DNA of 64,000 nucleotides, from positions 186,001-250,000 of the forward strand of contig NZ_LOAS01000007.1 in the NCBI RefSeq assembly GCF_001558155.1, in the 5' to 3' direction. The notes under the pieces are model-generated. The model worked only from the letters and a program-made list of their open reading frames with translations, had not been told where the DNA came from and made no database searches. Both the position numbers and the translations under genes were made by a program. This stretch comes from Aliiruegeria sabulilitoris. Lineage in GTDB: Bacteria; Pseudomonadota; Alphaproteobacteria; Rhodobacterales; Rhodobacteraceae. Of the stretch, positions 35,428 to 45,112 are shown in pieces (positions within the stretch are counted from its first letter, which is position 1; the number at the start of each line of letters is the position of its first letter).

Positions 35428-36627
35428 TCAGTTCGCCGGAACCGAGGTGGAGGTCGTGTCTCCGAGTCCGGTCTTGCGAGCCTTGGCCGAGGCGAGTGTG
35501 TCGCGCAGCTCGTGTTCCATCTTGATCAGCTCTTCTTCGGCGGCGGCGCGCTTGGCCTTGCCCTCGTCAGCGATCTGCAGGCTCTCGTTGATCGTGGCGA
35601 TCAGGTCCGCATTGGCCTGTTTCACCGCCTCGATATCGAAGACACCGCGTTCCATCTGCTCGCGGACCGTCTTGTTGGTCTCGCGCAGGTTCTTGGCATT
35701 GGCGGTGAGCAGCTCGTTGGTCAGGTCATTGGCGCTCTGCACGGCCTGGGCCGCGTCGGCGGAACGCTGGATGGTGATGGCTTGCGCAAGCTGCGTTTCC
35801 CAGAGCGGCACGGTGTTGACCAGCGTGGAGTTGATCTTGGTGACGAGCGACTTGTCGTTCTCCTGCACCAGCCGGATCGAGGGCAGGGACTGCATGGTCA
35901 CCTGCCGGGTCAGCTTGAGGTCGTGCACCCGGCGCTCCAGGTCGTCGCGCGCGGCGCGCAGGTCGCGCAGCTCCTGCGCCTTCATTACCTGCTCGCCCTC
36001 GGGCGCGGCCTGCACTTCGCTTTCCTTCGCGGGGATGGTCTGTCCGTCCAGATCGCCGAGTTTGGCCTCGCCGGCCGAGATATAGAGCGCCAGCTCGTCA
36101 TAGAAGGCCAGCGTCTTGTCATAGAGCATGTCGAGCGACTTGATGTCCTTCAGCAGCGTATGCTCATGGCCGAGCAGGTCGTCGGTGACCTTGTCGATCT
36201 GTCCCTGCACATCCTCGTATTTCGCCATGAAGCCGGCAATCGGCTCGGCCTTGCCCAGCAGCCGCTCCCACCAGGAGCGCTTGCGGTTCGGGTCCAGCTC
36301 GTCGACCGAGAAGCCGCGAATGGTGCCGACAATGTCGCGCAGGCTGTCGCCCGCGGGTCCGACATCCTTGTTCTTCACATCGGCCAACATGGCCTGCGAA
36401 ATTTCCTGCAACTCGGCCTGCGCGGTGGAGCCAAAGGAGACGATGGAATTGGTGTCTCCCATGTCGATCTCGTTCATCCGCTTGCGGATCTCGCCGCCGA
36501 GCATCTCGTCGGCATCCGCGAGCGGCACGATATCGGCCGCGGGGGCGGGCTCTGGCAATTGCACTTCGGTAACTTCCTTTACCTGTGTTTCGATCTCGGT
36601 GGCCTTGGCCTGGATCTCTTGCGACAT
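35428..36627 (-). CDS. TelA/KlaA-family toxic anion resistance protein
   Basis: 399 aa, with the TelA domain spanning most of it (DMGDTNSIVSFGSTAQAELQ, RKRSWWERLLGKAEPIAGF, LPSIRLVQENDKSLVTKINS). It is rich in coiled coil and has no membrane helix. TelA was found in a plasmid tellurite-resistance operon, but chromosomal copies occur widely beside xpaC and their normal role is unknown. The ATG at 36627 is chosen, GGAGGGA upstream; XpaC is 37 bases upstream. Confidence 0.9.
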   Translation of the reverse strand: MSQEIQAKATEIETQVKEVTEVQLPEPAPAADIVPLADADEMLGGEIRKRMNEIDMGDTNSIVSFGSTAQAELQEISQAMLADVKNKDVGPAGDSLRDIVGTIRGFSVDELDPNRKRSWWERLLGKAEPIAGFMAKYEDVQGQIDKVTDDLLGHEHTLLKDIKSLDMLYDKTLAFYDELALYISAGEAKLGDLDGQTIPAKESEVQAAPEGEQVMKAQELRDLRAARDDLERRVHDLKLTRQVTMQSLPSIRLVQENDKSLVTKINSTLVNTVPLWETQLAQAITIQRSADAAQAVQSANDLTNELLTANAKNLRETNKTVREQMERGVFDIEAVKQANADLIATINESLQIADEGKAKRAAAEEELIKMEHELRDTLASAKARKTGLGDTTSTSVPAN

Positions 36628-36664
36628 ATCCTGTTCCCTCCTGAAATACCCTGAAAACCTTGGG

Positions 36665-37564
36665 TCAATCCATTCTGACGCCTTCGCGCTGCAGCCGGTC
36701 GCGCAATACCTCGATTTCCACATCGAGCGCGCTGCGATCGGACTCCATCAGCGTTTCGGTCTTGGCAGTAAAATTACGTTCCAGATCGTCCAGAAGCGCA
36801 GTGTAGCTCGCGCGCGCCTCCGGGTCGCGGCGGCGGGCATAGAGATCGGCGAACTTGACCGTCGCCTCGGCCGCGCCCTGCAGATAGACGACGAGGAACT
36901 TGCGCGCGGCGGTCAGGTCGCGCGGGTCTTCCTCGACCGTGCGGCACATGTGGCGCGCGGTGGCCTGGAAGGTCTCGACTCGGCGTTCCAACTGGCGGTC
37001 GCCCGCGCGCAGAATGGCCGCGCCCATGCGGTCGAGTTGATCCTCCGCCTCGTCGACCACGCGGGCGACGCGATCCTGCTGAAACTGGTCGACGCCCTCG
37101 ACGTTTTTATCGGCCAGGGGGTCGAGCCCGAACGCGGCCAGATGGAGCACGAGGGCGATCACGCCATAGACGAGCGGCTGGAGCATGCTTCCGGCCTGTG
37201 GCGCATAGGCGGCGAGAAAGACGCCGAGCCCGGCGAGGGCGGCGGCGATGATCTTGCGCGGAATGGCCGGGCGGCGCGCGACCTTGCGTTCCTCATAGGC
37301 AGCTTCGGCCTTGAGCCCCTCGGAGAGCGTGAAGACGCCGAAGACCAGAACCGCGGCCGCGGCAAGGTCCACCGCCATGCCGACGGCATCCTGTCCGAAC
37401 GCGCGAAAGAGCAGCGGGATCGGGGCAAGATAGAGCAGGTTCACCCGCGCCGCGCCGCGTTTGCGCGCGGCCGGAGTGGTTACAGGCCGCCCGGTCGGGG
37501 CGGCGCCGGTTTGGGTGCCGGTGCTGCCGTCGGGAGAATACTTTCCGCCAAATCGTTGTGCCAT
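36665..37564 (-). CDS. XpaC-family membrane protein
   Basis: 299 aa. Four hydrophobic segments (about 42-57, 64-82, 109-122, 128-144) and a long helical cytosolic half (about 150-299) match XpaC, named for '5-bromo-4-chloroindolyl phosphate hydrolysis'. xpaC and telA homologues are neighbours in many genomes, including Bacillus. The ATG at 37564 shares one base with the stop of the small upstream gene (TGATG); GTG at 37567 is an alternative. Confidence 0.85.
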   Translation of the reverse strand: MAQRFGGKYSPDGSTGTQTGAAPTGRPVTTPAARKRGAARVNLLYLAPIPLLFRAFGQDAVGMAVDLAAAAVLVFGVFTLSEGLKAEAAYEERKVARRPAIPRKIIAAALAGLGVFLAAYAPQAGSMLQPLVYGVIALVLHLAAFGLDPLADKNVEGVDQFQQDRVARVVDEAEDQLDRMGAAILRAGDRQLERRVETFQATARHMCRTVEEDPRDLTAARKFLVVYLQGAAEATVKFADLYARRRDPEARASYTALLDDLERNFTAKTETLMESDRSALDVEIEVLRDRLQREGVRMD

Positions 37565-37773
37565 CACGCCGCTCCGATGATGCCGAGCGAGATGCCGAAG
37601 ATCAGCACCCAGAGCAGGATGAAGGCAATACGCGGGATCAGCCCGCTCTTCACCGGGCCCTGGTCAAAGGCCTTGCTCGCTGAGCCGGCCAGTGCCGCTC
37701 CCGCCAGAGTAATACCAATTACCATTGCCGTCATGACCGCGATGGCCAGGACCACAGAAACAAGGATTCGCAT
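37564..37773 (-). CDS. Small two-helix membrane protein
   Basis: 69 aa with two hydrophobic stretches (about 3-31 and 46-66), rich in Ala, Gly and Ile. No family is recognised. It is the first gene of the XpaC-TelA cluster and is joined to xpaC by a TGATG overlap, which suggests a subunit made in fixed ratio with XpaC. Confidence 0.7.
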   Translation of the reverse strand: MRILVSVVLAIAVMTAMVIGITLAGAALAGSASKAFDQGPVKSGLIPRIAFILLWVLIFGISLGIIGAA

Positions 37774-37947
37774 GGGGTTGCCCCTTTCGCCTCACCTGAA
37801 CGAGTTTATACGACATGGAGACGATACCGGCCAGCATCAAGACCAACCCTTCGGTCGCCAAGCGTTCCTTTGCTTGGGGCGGGCGGTGCGCTTTGCCGTC
37901 AAGGCGCTTACCGGCAGGGTCCGGCACGGGTAAATGCGGCAGGCGTG

Positions 37948-38682
37948 CTACCGAAAGAAGCTGTCTGCCCCGCGCAGAGCTTCGGCACGGCCGCCGAAAG
38001 GCGATTTCTGGATGATGTAGCCAACGATGGAACATCGCGCCATCACGATCAGTTTCTGGTCGAAACCCTTCTGCCGCAAAGCGTTGGAGAAATCATTCAG
38101 ACCATCCGTCACCTGATCGGCGGCAGACCCCTCTTTCAGGCGCTCAAGGCCGCCTTCATAGACTGAACGGTCAATCCCTGTTCGTTTGACGTAGTCATGG
38201 ACGAATTTCCAGTCGCTGGTCATTGCGCCGTCCAGTTCATAGGCGATGACATCGCTTGTCGCGCCGTATTGTTTGCAGACGACGTCGTAGAAACGCGCCG
38301 CGCAGATCATCAACACCGCTGGCAGGACGTCACCCTGACCGGGCTGGCTTTGTAGCAGTGCGACAAGGTTGTCGGAGCCGAATCCGCCTCTGTCGGCGGC
38401 CTCCAGAAGCCACAGGCTTTCCTTTGCCTTGGGGTGGCCGGCGGCCGCTGCCTTGTACCAGCAATCCGCGGCGGCATCGAAATCATAGGGCGTTATCGTG
38501 CCGCTGCCCCAGATGAGGGAGAGATTGTAGAGCGCGGAGATATGCCCACCTTCGGCCGCGCGCAGAAAATGCCGGCTCGCAGCCGCCCAGTCTCCGCGCT
38601 GAATGTACGTGACACCGGCGATATAGTCGGCCTCCACGCCGGAGTTTCCACTTTTGAAGAAAGGTTTCCGAAAAAGGGCCAT
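37948..38682 (-). CDS. Sel1-repeat (TPR-like) protein
   Basis: 244 aa. At least two Sel1-like repeats are visible: AGVTYIQRGDWAAASRHFLR (about 22-41) and the ALYNLSLIWGSGTITPYDFD / AADCWYKAAAAGHPKA pair (about 50-87). The C-terminal half is unassigned. No signal peptide, so cytoplasmic. The ATG at 38682 has a GGAG site; a TTG at 38697 lies upstream. A 174-base gap separates it from the membrane cluster, so membership is not shown. Confidence 0.75.
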   Translation of the reverse strand: MALFRKPFFKSGNSGVEADYIAGVTYIQRGDWAAASRHFLRAAEGGHISALYNLSLIWGSGTITPYDFDAAADCWYKAAAAGHPKAKESLWLLEAADRGGFGSDNLVALLQSQPGQGDVLPAVLMICAARFYDVVCKQYGATSDVIAYELDGAMTSDWKFVHDYVKRTGIDRSVYEGGLERLKEGSAADQVTDGLNDFSNALRQKGFDQKLIVMARCSIVGYIIQKSPFGGRAEALRGADSFFR

Positions 38683-38796
38683 AGGTCTCTCCGTCAAACG
38701 TCACCGAACCGATATACGTCGCCGCTCGCGGCATTTTTGGGGTCGTTGCGGGGCGTCCTTGGGGCGAGATTCCTGTGGAAAGCCCAGGCGCCGCAC

Positions 38797-38833
38797 AAAG
38801 AAAAACGCCCCGCCAACAATCTGGCGGGGCGTT
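38797..38833 (-). terminator. Terminator of the fadL-type gene
   Basis: AACGCCCCGCCA (38804-38815) and TGGCGGGGCGTT (38822-38833) pair around ACAATC; on the minus strand TTTCTTTG follows. Confidence 0.85.
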
Positions 38834-38888
38834 CTGTTCCGTTGGCCCGACAGCGTGTCCTGTGCTGTCGGGGCGTCCGTTCGGGACC

Positions 38889-40184
38889 TTAGAAATCGTA
38901 GCCGATCCGCAGACCGACAGACGTGCCCGAATTGCTTTCGAAGATGGCGCGGGTCGTGTCCGGCGTGCCGGTCTCGGCATTGGCGTCGCCCAGCCAGGAA
39001 TGGCGGACGCCGCCGGTGATGGTCATGTCGCCCATGTCATAGGAGGCGCCGACCGCAATTGCCCAAAGGCCGGTCGTGGGGGCGAGCGGCGAGACCATGT
39101 CGTCGCCGGGGGACTCGTAGCTGACAGCGACGGAGGCCGCCCATTCCTCGGTGAACTTGCGCCCGATGCCAATGGCATAGGTCGTGGTGTCCTCCAGGTC
39201 GACAAGCCCGCTGCCGGTGACTTCCATGAAGTTCTTCGGATCGATGCGGAAGGCGCTCCAGTCGACCCAGCGGATCGAACCGAAGAGCAGCGTATCTGCC
39301 GCGATGCCGGTACGGAATTCGAGATTGACCGATTGCGGTGTCTTCACCTTGGTCGTCGACTCGCCGTCAAAAACCGGAACGGCAATCGGCGCGCCGGTCG
39401 AGGGATCGACTCCGACGAGAACGGTCGGGCCGCTCTCGGTGGTCGCCATCTCGTGCTCGATCTCCGAGTTGTAGGTCAAGGAGACCCGCGCGGCGATGGA
39501 GGGGATCTCGTAGGAGGCGCCGAGCACGTAACCGAGCGCCCAGTCTTCCTCCAACTCGACCGAATATCCGTTCGCGGTACCGGCCAGCGTGGAGACAACC
39601 GAGCTCGGATAGCCGGCCAGTGCCGCCTGGTAGGCCGCGGTCCCGGCGGCTTGCTCGGTCAGCCCGTAGGAACGCCCAGACAGGGTGATGTCGCCGCTGG
39701 CCTTCTGCAGGCGCAGGCCACCATAGGCGCTCCAGTTATTGTCGAACTTGTAGCGCAGGTAGAAGGTCGCCGAGGTGGTCTCCGCCAGCGCGCTGGTGCC
39801 GCCAAGCTCGGTGGTCATCGGATCGCCCGAATAGGACACATCGGCGCCATAGGGGTTCTCGAGGATGATCGCGCCGGACCAGTTCTCGTTGAACTTGAGC
39901 TTCAGCGCTGCGCCGAAGCTGTTGAAATCGTTTCCGACATTTCTGTAGCCCGTGCCGCTCGGGACGTTCAGGCCCGGATTGATCGCGCTGTAGGAATCGA
40001 TGCCAACGCCAGTGCCGTCGAGATTGACGAAAGTCCTGGCAAATCCGAGCTCGGCATAGTTGCCATTTTCCCCGCCCGGTTCAAACAAGGCCTGGATCGG
40101 CTGTCCCGTCCTGTCGAGGCCTCCGGCAACAGCTCCTCCGGCTGTGAGCGCTAAAAGCGACACAGTCGTCACCCATGTTTTCAT
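38889..40184 (-). CDS. FadL/OmpP1-type outer membrane porin
   Basis: 431 aa. Signal peptide MKTWVTTVSLLALTAGGAVAGG. The mature part opens with GLDRTGQPIQALFEPGGENG, like the N-terminal plug of FadL-family hydrophobic-compound transporters, and ends in a beta-strand with terminal Phe (SVGLRIGYDF), as outer membrane barrels do. It likely takes up fatty acids or aromatic hydrocarbons. ATG at 40184 was chosen over an N-terminal extension to 40259. It stands alone, with its own terminator. Confidence 0.9.
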   Translation of the reverse strand: MKTWVTTVSLLALTAGGAVAGGLDRTGQPIQALFEPGGENGNYAELGFARTFVNLDGTGVGIDSYSAINPGLNVPSGTGYRNVGNDFNSFGAALKLKFNENWSGAIILENPYGADVSYSGDPMTTELGGTSALAETTSATFYLRYKFDNNWSAYGGLRLQKASGDITLSGRSYGLTEQAAGTAAYQAALAGYPSSVVSTLAGTANGYSVELEEDWALGYVLGASYEIPSIAARVSLTYNSEIEHEMATTESGPTVLVGVDPSTGAPIAVPVFDGESTTKVKTPQSVNLEFRTGIAADTLLFGSIRWVDWSAFRIDPKNFMEVTGSGLVDLEDTTTYAIGIGRKFTEEWAASVAVSYESPGDDMVSPLAPTTGLWAIAVGASYDMGDMTITGGVRHSWLGDANAETGTPDTTRAIFESNSGTSVGLRIGYDF

Positions 40185-40390
40185 GATGTCTCTTCCCTCG
40201 TGTTCGTTCAGTTGGCGGCGCGCCCGTACACGCCGCTGTCGTTTTGTGATTTGTGCCACGGATCCTATGGAGGGGTTTCCAAACGGGTCAATTTTTACGC
40301 TGGGTCACGAGCTCCAGAAGGGGATGTTGCGTCAATCGGATCACAAGTTACTTAACGTAACCTTACCGGATGCGGGCGAAGCCGCGCGAA

Positions 40391-41248
40391 TCAACGACGC
40401 GGCCGCAGATTGAGCCAGTTTGCACAGAAGATGATCACTGCGCCGAGAATCACCAATGCATCGACCGACTCGCCGTAGAAAAGCAGCCCGATCAGCGCCA
40501 GGACCGGCAGCCGAAGGAAATCCATCGGCATGACAATGGATGCCGGAGCGAGCGACAGCGCGGATGAGAGGCAGAAATGGGCCGACAGCCCCGTCAGCCC
40601 GATCAGCGCCAGCCATGGCACCGCCTGCGCCGAGGGCAGGGCGATCTGTCCGTCAATTCCCGCACAGATGAACCCCATCACCGCCTGCATGACCGTGAGC
40701 CAGAACATGATGCAGGTGATGGTCGCTGTGCGGGTCAGCTTGCGCGTGAAGAGCGCGGAGCCGGCAAAGCCGATAGCCGAGGCCGCCGCGGCGATCATGG
40801 CCGGAGAAAGCCCGCCGATCTGCGGGCGCACCACAACGAGCACGCCGGCAAAGCCCACGAATGCGGCAATCGCGCTGCGTCGCGTGAGACGTTCCCCAAG
40901 CACCAGCGGCGCCAGCAGCGCCACCCAGATCGGCGAGGTGAATTCCAGCGCGATCACCTGGGCCAGCGGGATCAGCGCGAGTGCGAAGAACCACAGGTTC
41001 TGCCCGGTGAAGTGAAAGACGTTGCGCAGCAGGTGCAGGCGCATGTTCTGCGTGTTGACCTGCCGAATGGCGCCCGTGGCCGTGCCGACGATCAGCACCA
41101 GCAGGAAGCTCACGATGGAGCGATAAAAGAGGATCTCGAACGTGTCATGTTCGAAGGAGACCGCGCGCCCGGCCACGGCCATCAGCGAAAAGGAGGAAAT
41201 TGCCCCGGCCATCCAGAGGCCCGCGCGCAGGGGATGTGCCTCGTTCAT
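40391..41248 (-). CDS. EamA/DMT-family transporter
   Basis: 285 aa with ten hydrophobic segments arranged as two EamA repeats (ISSFSLMAVAGRAVSFEHDT at the front, SAIGFAGSALFTRKLTRTAT in the middle, GLLFYGESVDALVILGAVII at the end). Substrate of this drug/metabolite transporter is unknown. Its ATG overlaps the stop of the glycosyltransferase gene by four bases (ATGA), so the two are translationally coupled. Confidence 0.88.
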   Translation of the reverse strand: MNEAHPLRAGLWMAGAISSFSLMAVAGRAVSFEHDTFEILFYRSIVSFLLVLIVGTATGAIRQVNTQNMRLHLLRNVFHFTGQNLWFFALALIPLAQVIALEFTSPIWVALLAPLVLGERLTRRSAIAAFVGFAGVLVVVRPQIGGLSPAMIAAAASAIGFAGSALFTRKLTRTATITCIMFWLTVMQAVMGFICAGIDGQIALPSAQAVPWLALIGLTGLSAHFCLSSALSLAPASIVMPMDFLRLPVLALIGLLFYGESVDALVILGAVIIFCANWLNLRPRR

Positions 41249-42216
41249 GGCCAGAGTGTGCGGCCCAGAACGGCTTCGGCCGCATCGCGTTCTGCCTGGA
41301 ACTCGGCCCAGTAGCGGGCGCGCAACCGGCGTTCGAGCGGCTTGGTCAGCATGTGGATCTTGAAGGGCGGGCGTCGGCTCGACCACGGTTTTTCGAAGCC
41401 CGTATAATGGATTACGGCCGGATCTTCACGGCTCTGGCGGAAATGCGCGCGCAGCTCGGGCGAGATATAGGGGCGGTCCGTGCGTGGGTTGCCCCAGCCC
41501 GAGTTCCAGGTCGGATCGAGCACGAAGGTCTCGTTGCGAAAGACCATGTTGAGCCAGTCCTGATCGCGCGATGTGTAGCGGGCGGTGGCCTCGATATCCA
41601 TCATCCGGGCGTCCAGCCCCTTGGCCGTGATGGCGTCCAGATCGAGCAGCATCACGCCGGAATTGAAATAGCGGCGCATGTCGATCCCGTCGAGCTTCTC
41701 GCCGCGCGCGAGGGTCTTCTCGCCGGCCTTGCGGGCTTCGGGCGAGCGGGAGCGTTCGTAGCGTTCCAGGATGGCCTGGACACCCGGCGCGAGCGCGGCG
41801 CCGATGCAGTTTCCCTCAAGATCCGTTTCCCAGAGCGGCGTCAGGTCCCGGCGGGCAAGCGCGTCGCCGTCAAGATAGAGCACGCGGCCGGAATGGATGG
41901 AGGGCAGCAGCAAGCGGGAGCGCGCCGCCAGCGGCAGCCGTCCGCGTGGCAGGTGACGCCAGGGGGCGAGATCGACCTCGCGTACGGTGATCTGGGCGGC
42001 GGGAAAGGCATCCGAGAGCGCGGCCACATCCGGCGCGAGCCACTTGCTCTCGAAGGTCGGATGCAGGGTGAGCCGGACAGGCCCCGGCGTTCTGGCCAGC
42101 ACGGAATGGATGGAAACCATCGAGCAGGGCGCGAAACCCTCATCGAAGAAATAGACGAAATGCGGGTTGCCGAGCCCAACGCTCTTTTCGGAGGACAACC
42201 TGGGATCGGCGGGCAC
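41245..42216 (-). CDS. GT8-like glycosyltransferase
   Basis: 323 aa from the GTG at 42216. Features of family 8 glycosyltransferases are seen: VLYLDGDALARRDLTPLWET (about 134-153) with the D-x-D metal motif, the FNSGVMLLDLDAI block (about 201-213), and RDQDWLNMVF. It transfers a sugar from a nucleotide sugar; the acceptor is unknown. Coupled to the EamA gene (ATGA) and 4 bases after the ABM gene. The in-frame region upstream of 42216 is the shadow of the ABM gene. Confidence 0.82.
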   Translation of the reverse strand: MPADPRLSSEKSVGLGNPHFVYFFDEGFAPCSMVSIHSVLARTPGPVRLTLHPTFESKWLAPDVAALSDAFPAAQITVREVDLAPWRHLPRGRLPLAARSRLLLPSIHSGRVLYLDGDALARRDLTPLWETDLEGNCIGAALAPGVQAILERYERSRSPEARKAGEKTLARGEKLDGIDMRRYFNSGVMLLDLDAITAKGLDARMMDIEATARYTSRDQDWLNMVFRNETFVLDPTWNSGWGNPRTDRPYISPELRAHFRQSREDPAVIHYTGFEKPWSSRRPPFKIHMLTKPLERRLRARYWAEFQAERDAAEAVLGRTLWP

Positions 42217-42220
42217 GGGG

Positions 42221-42496
42221 TCAGTCTTCCACGAACTCGAGGTTGCGCGGCAGGCCTTCGCTGATGCGCGCCCAGTCGGACGCGGCAGCGCGGGCCTTGT
42301 GGGCTTCGAGGGCGTCGGAATCCGCGTAGCGCTCACTGACATGGAAGCGACCGGGCACGTCGCTGTCCTGGCGCAGCTCGAACATTTCGCAGCCGGGCTC
42401 CAGCAGGCTCAGGCGCATATGCTCTTCAAATGCGGGCGCGACAACGGCGCGGCGGTCTTCCGGCACGTCGATGTAACCTGTGACTGTTATTCCCAT
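42221..42496 (-). CDS. Antibiotic-biosynthesis-type monooxygenase (ABM) domain protein
   Basis: 91 aa. The ferredoxin-like ABM fold is apparent: [37 protein letters not shown] and [20 protein letters not shown] with the conserved H in the L-E-x-H-K motif (about 64). Quinol-type monooxygenases such as YgiN share this shape. Its start overlaps the guaA end by ten bases, so it is made from the guaA transcript. Confidence 0.85.
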   Translation of the reverse strand: MGITVTGYIDVPEDRRAVVAPAFEEHMRLSLLEPGCEMFELRQDSDVPGRFHVSERYADSDALEAHKARAAASDWARISEGLPRNLEFVED

Positions 42497-44049
42497 TCGA
42501 TGGTCCCCGGAGGTTTGGAGGTGATGTCATACGTGACGCGGTTGATGCCCGGCACCTCGTTGATGATCCGTGTGGCGGTCTCGCCGAGGAATTCGTGGCT
42601 GAACGGATAGTAATCAGCGGTCATGCCGTCGACGCTCGTCACCGCGCGCAACGCACAGGCATAGTCATAGGTGCGCCCGTCGCCCATGACGCCGACGGTG
42701 CGGACCGGAAGGATGGCGACAAAGGCCTGCCAGATCTCGTCATAGAGCCCGTGCTTGCGGATCTGGTCGATATAGACGGCATCGGCTTCGCGCAGGATGT
42801 CGAGCTTGGGCCGGGTGATCTCGCCGGGGCAGCGGATGGCGAGGCCCGGTCCGGGGAAGGGGTGGCGGCCGATAAAGCTTTGCGGCAGGCCAAGCTCGCG
42901 GCCAAGGGCGCGGACCTCGTCCTTGAACAGTTCGCGAAGCGGCTCGACGAGCTTCAGCCCCATCTTCTCGGGCAGGCCGCCGACATTGTGGTGGCTCTTG
43001 ATGGTAACCGAGGGGCCGCCGGAGAAGCTCACCGACTCGATCACGTCCGGGTAGAGGGTTCCTTGCGCGAGGAACTCCGCGCCCTCGATCGTGTCGGCAT
43101 GTTTCTGGAACACGTCGATGAAGAGCTTGCCGATGATCTTGCGCTTGGTCTCCGGGTCGGACTGGCCGTCCAGCTCACCGAGGAAGAGCTCGCTCTCGTC
43201 GGCGTGGATGAGCTGGATATTATAGTTGTCGCGGAACATGGCCACGACCTCTTCGGACTCGTTCTTGCGCAGCAGGCCGTGATCGACAAAGACGCAGGTG
43301 AGCTGGTCGCCGATGGCCTCGTGCAGCAGGATCGCGGTGACGGAGCTGTCCACGCCGCCGGACAGGCCGCAGATGACCTTCTTGTCGCCGACCTGTTCGC
43401 GGATGCGCGCGATCGCTTCCTCGCGATAGGCGCCCATGGTCCAGTCGCCCTGGAAACCGGCCAGCTTCACGAAATTCTCGTAGAGTTTCGCGCCGTTGGG
43501 GGTGTGGTGGACTTCCGGGTGGAACTGCACGGCATAGAAACGACGCGATGCATCGGCGGTGATGGCGAAGGGGGCGTTGGGCGAGGTGCCATAGACCTCG
43601 AAGCCGGGTGCGATCTGGCTTACATGGTCGCCATGGGACATCCAGACCTGCTCGCGCCCTTGCGTGAACCAGCCCTTGAGAATGTCGAGCTTGGCCTCTG
43701 TCGGGGTGACATAGGCGCGGCCGAACTCGGCTGTGCCATGGCCGCTTTCCACCTTTCCACCGAGTTGGTGCATCATCACCTGCTGGCCGTAGCAGATGCC
43801 GAGGATGGGCAGGCCCATCTCGAAGAGCTCCTGGGGTGCGCGGGGCGAGCCGTCGCGGGTGACGCTGTCCGGTCCGCCGGAGAGGATCACGGCCTTGGGG
43901 GCCATCTCGCGGATGAAGACGGCGTCCACCTTCTGGTAGGGGTGGATCTCGCAATAGACGTTCAACTCGCGCAGGCGACGGGCGATGAGCTGCGTTACCT
44001 GGCTGCCGAAGTCGATAATCAGGAGGCGGTCATGAATCTGGCTGGTCAT
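42487..44049 (-). CDS. guaA: GMP synthase (glutamine-hydrolysing)
   Basis: 520 aa. N-terminal class I amidotransferase with nucleophile Cys86 in GICYGQQVM and His/Glu in [10 protein letters not shown] (about 172-181); the ATP pyrophosphatase domain has [10 protein letters not shown] (about 232-241); the dimerisation domain ends [10 protein letters not shown]. It converts XMP to GMP. Leads a likely operon guaA-ABM-GT8-EamA on the minus strand. Confidence 0.98.
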   Translation of the reverse strand: MTSQIHDRLLIIDFGSQVTQLIARRLRELNVYCEIHPYQKVDAVFIREMAPKAVILSGGPDSVTRDGSPRAPQELFEMGLPILGICYGQQVMMHQLGGKVESGHGTAEFGRAYVTPTEAKLDILKGWFTQGREQVWMSHGDHVSQIAPGFEVYGTSPNAPFAITADASRRFYAVQFHPEVHHTPNGAKLYENFVKLAGFQGDWTMGAYREEAIARIREQVGDKKVICGLSGGVDSSVTAILLHEAIGDQLTCVFVDHGLLRKNESEEVVAMFRDNYNIQLIHADESELFLGELDGQSDPETKRKIIGKLFIDVFQKHADTIEGAEFLAQGTLYPDVIESVSFSGGPSVTIKSHHNVGGLPEKMGLKLVEPLRELFKDEVRALGRELGLPQSFIGRHPFPGPGLAIRCPGEITRPKLDILREADAVYIDQIRKHGLYDEIWQAFVAILPVRTVGVMGDGRTYDYACALRAVTSVDGMTADYYPFSHEFLGETATRIINEVPGINRVTYDITSKPPGTIEWE

Positions 44050-44100
44050 GGCGCCTGAGTAGATTTCTCCGCGGCCGGGCGCAAGGGTTGTGAGCGGTCG

Positions 44101-44164
44101 GGGGGCTGTCTGCCCCCCGCCTGCCAGGGGCAGGCTCCCCCCGAGGATAATTTGGGAAAGATGA
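44101..44164 (+). repeat. Dispersed intergenic repeat, copy D, with tandem hairpins
   Basis: Two hairpins in a row: GGGGGC-TGTCT-GCCCCC (44101-44117) and GCCTGCC-AGG-GGCAGGC (44119-44135). They are followed by CGAGGATAATTTGGGAAAGA, a diverged copy of the GGGATATTT core and purine tail. It lies between guaA and the LysR gene. Confidence 0.5.
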
Positions 44165-44187
44165 CGGGGCGTTGGCTGCGCGGAATG

Positions 44188-45078
44188 TCAGGCGTGGGAG
44201 AGGGATTCGGCGAGGAGGTCGAAGACGGTGCGGATGCGGCGCGATGTGGCGAGGTCGCGATGTGAGGCGAGCCAGATCGGGAAGGTTATGGGGGGCATGT
44301 CGGGCAGGACGCGTTGTACGCTCGGGTCGGAATCGCCGAGGGCGCTCGGGACGATGCCGATGGCAAGGCCCTGTTTGACGAGTTGCCATTGCACGACATG
44401 GTCGGCGGTGATGAGGGGGAAATTCTCCGCCTCGAGGTGAAGTCCGATATGGGCCAGTTGTTCGCGGTAGGTCGGGCCGTGGTCCCAGCCGACGAACTTG
44501 GCCTGTTTCAGTGTTTCCTCTGTCAGCGGCGTGGGGAGCGTGGCGAGGTAGCCGGGGGTTGCGTAGAGTCGGGCGGTGTCGTCGCGGAGCTTGCGGGCGA
44601 TGAGCGCCGGGTCCTCGGGGCGGGTGTTGCGAATGGCAATATCGGCTTCGCGACGGCGCAAATCGGCGAGATCGTTGGTGGCGCGGATTTCGACGCGGAT
44701 GCCGGGATGGGCGCGGCGGATGCGGGCGATGATGGGCGGCAACAGGTAGGCGGCGTAGATGTCGGAGGCGGTGAGGCAGATATCCCCTTCGATCTGTTGC
44801 GACTGGCCGGCGGCGGCGAGGGAGACCCGGGTGGCGGCATCTCCCATCCTGCGGACATGCTCCAGCAGATCCAGCCCGGCCGGGGTGAGCGTGAGGCCGC
44901 GCCGGTTGCGTTCGAACAGAGCCAGGCCAAGTTCGTCTTCGAGTGCCGAGACCTGCCGGCCAAGCGTTGGCTGGGCCTGGCCGAGCGCACGGGCGGCCGC
45001 CGAGAGTGAGCCCTCCTCGGCGGTGACGAGGAAGGCTCGGGCCCGGTTCCAGTCGAATTTCACAGAACGCCAGTCCAT
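44188..45078 (-). CDS. LysR-family transcriptional regulator
   Basis: 296 aa from the ATG at 45078 (an ATG at 45090 is an alternative). The N-terminal HTH is WNRARAFLVTAEEGSLSAAA through ALGQAQPTLGRQVSALEDEL; the C-terminal co-inducer domain has the usual two-lobe shape (EGDICLTASDIYAAYLLPPI onward). Divergent from the zinc-free reductase gene over 94 bases, which includes a T-N11-A box (45113-45128), so the reductase gene is the probable target. Confidence 0.9.
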   Translation of the reverse strand: MDWRSVKFDWNRARAFLVTAEEGSLSAAARALGQAQPTLGRQVSALEDELGLALFERNRRGLTLTPAGLDLLEHVRRMGDAATRVSLAAAGQSQQIEGDICLTASDIYAAYLLPPIIARIRRAHPGIRVEIRATNDLADLRRREADIAIRNTRPEDPALIARKLRDDTARLYATPGYLATLPTPLTEETLKQAKFVGWDHGPTYREQLAHIGLHLEAENFPLITADHVVQWQLVKQGLAIGIVPSALGDSDPSVQRVLPDMPPITFPIWLASHRDLATSRRIRTVFDLLAESLSHA

Positions 45079-45112
45079 GCAAATATGCATAACAGAGAGG
45101 CGGGTTTGGTCA

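Noticed and set aside
44030-45082. 350-codon minus-strand ORF overlapping the LysR gene
   Set aside because: Arg/Pro-rich out-of-frame shadow of the LysR gene, which has the correct family motifs.
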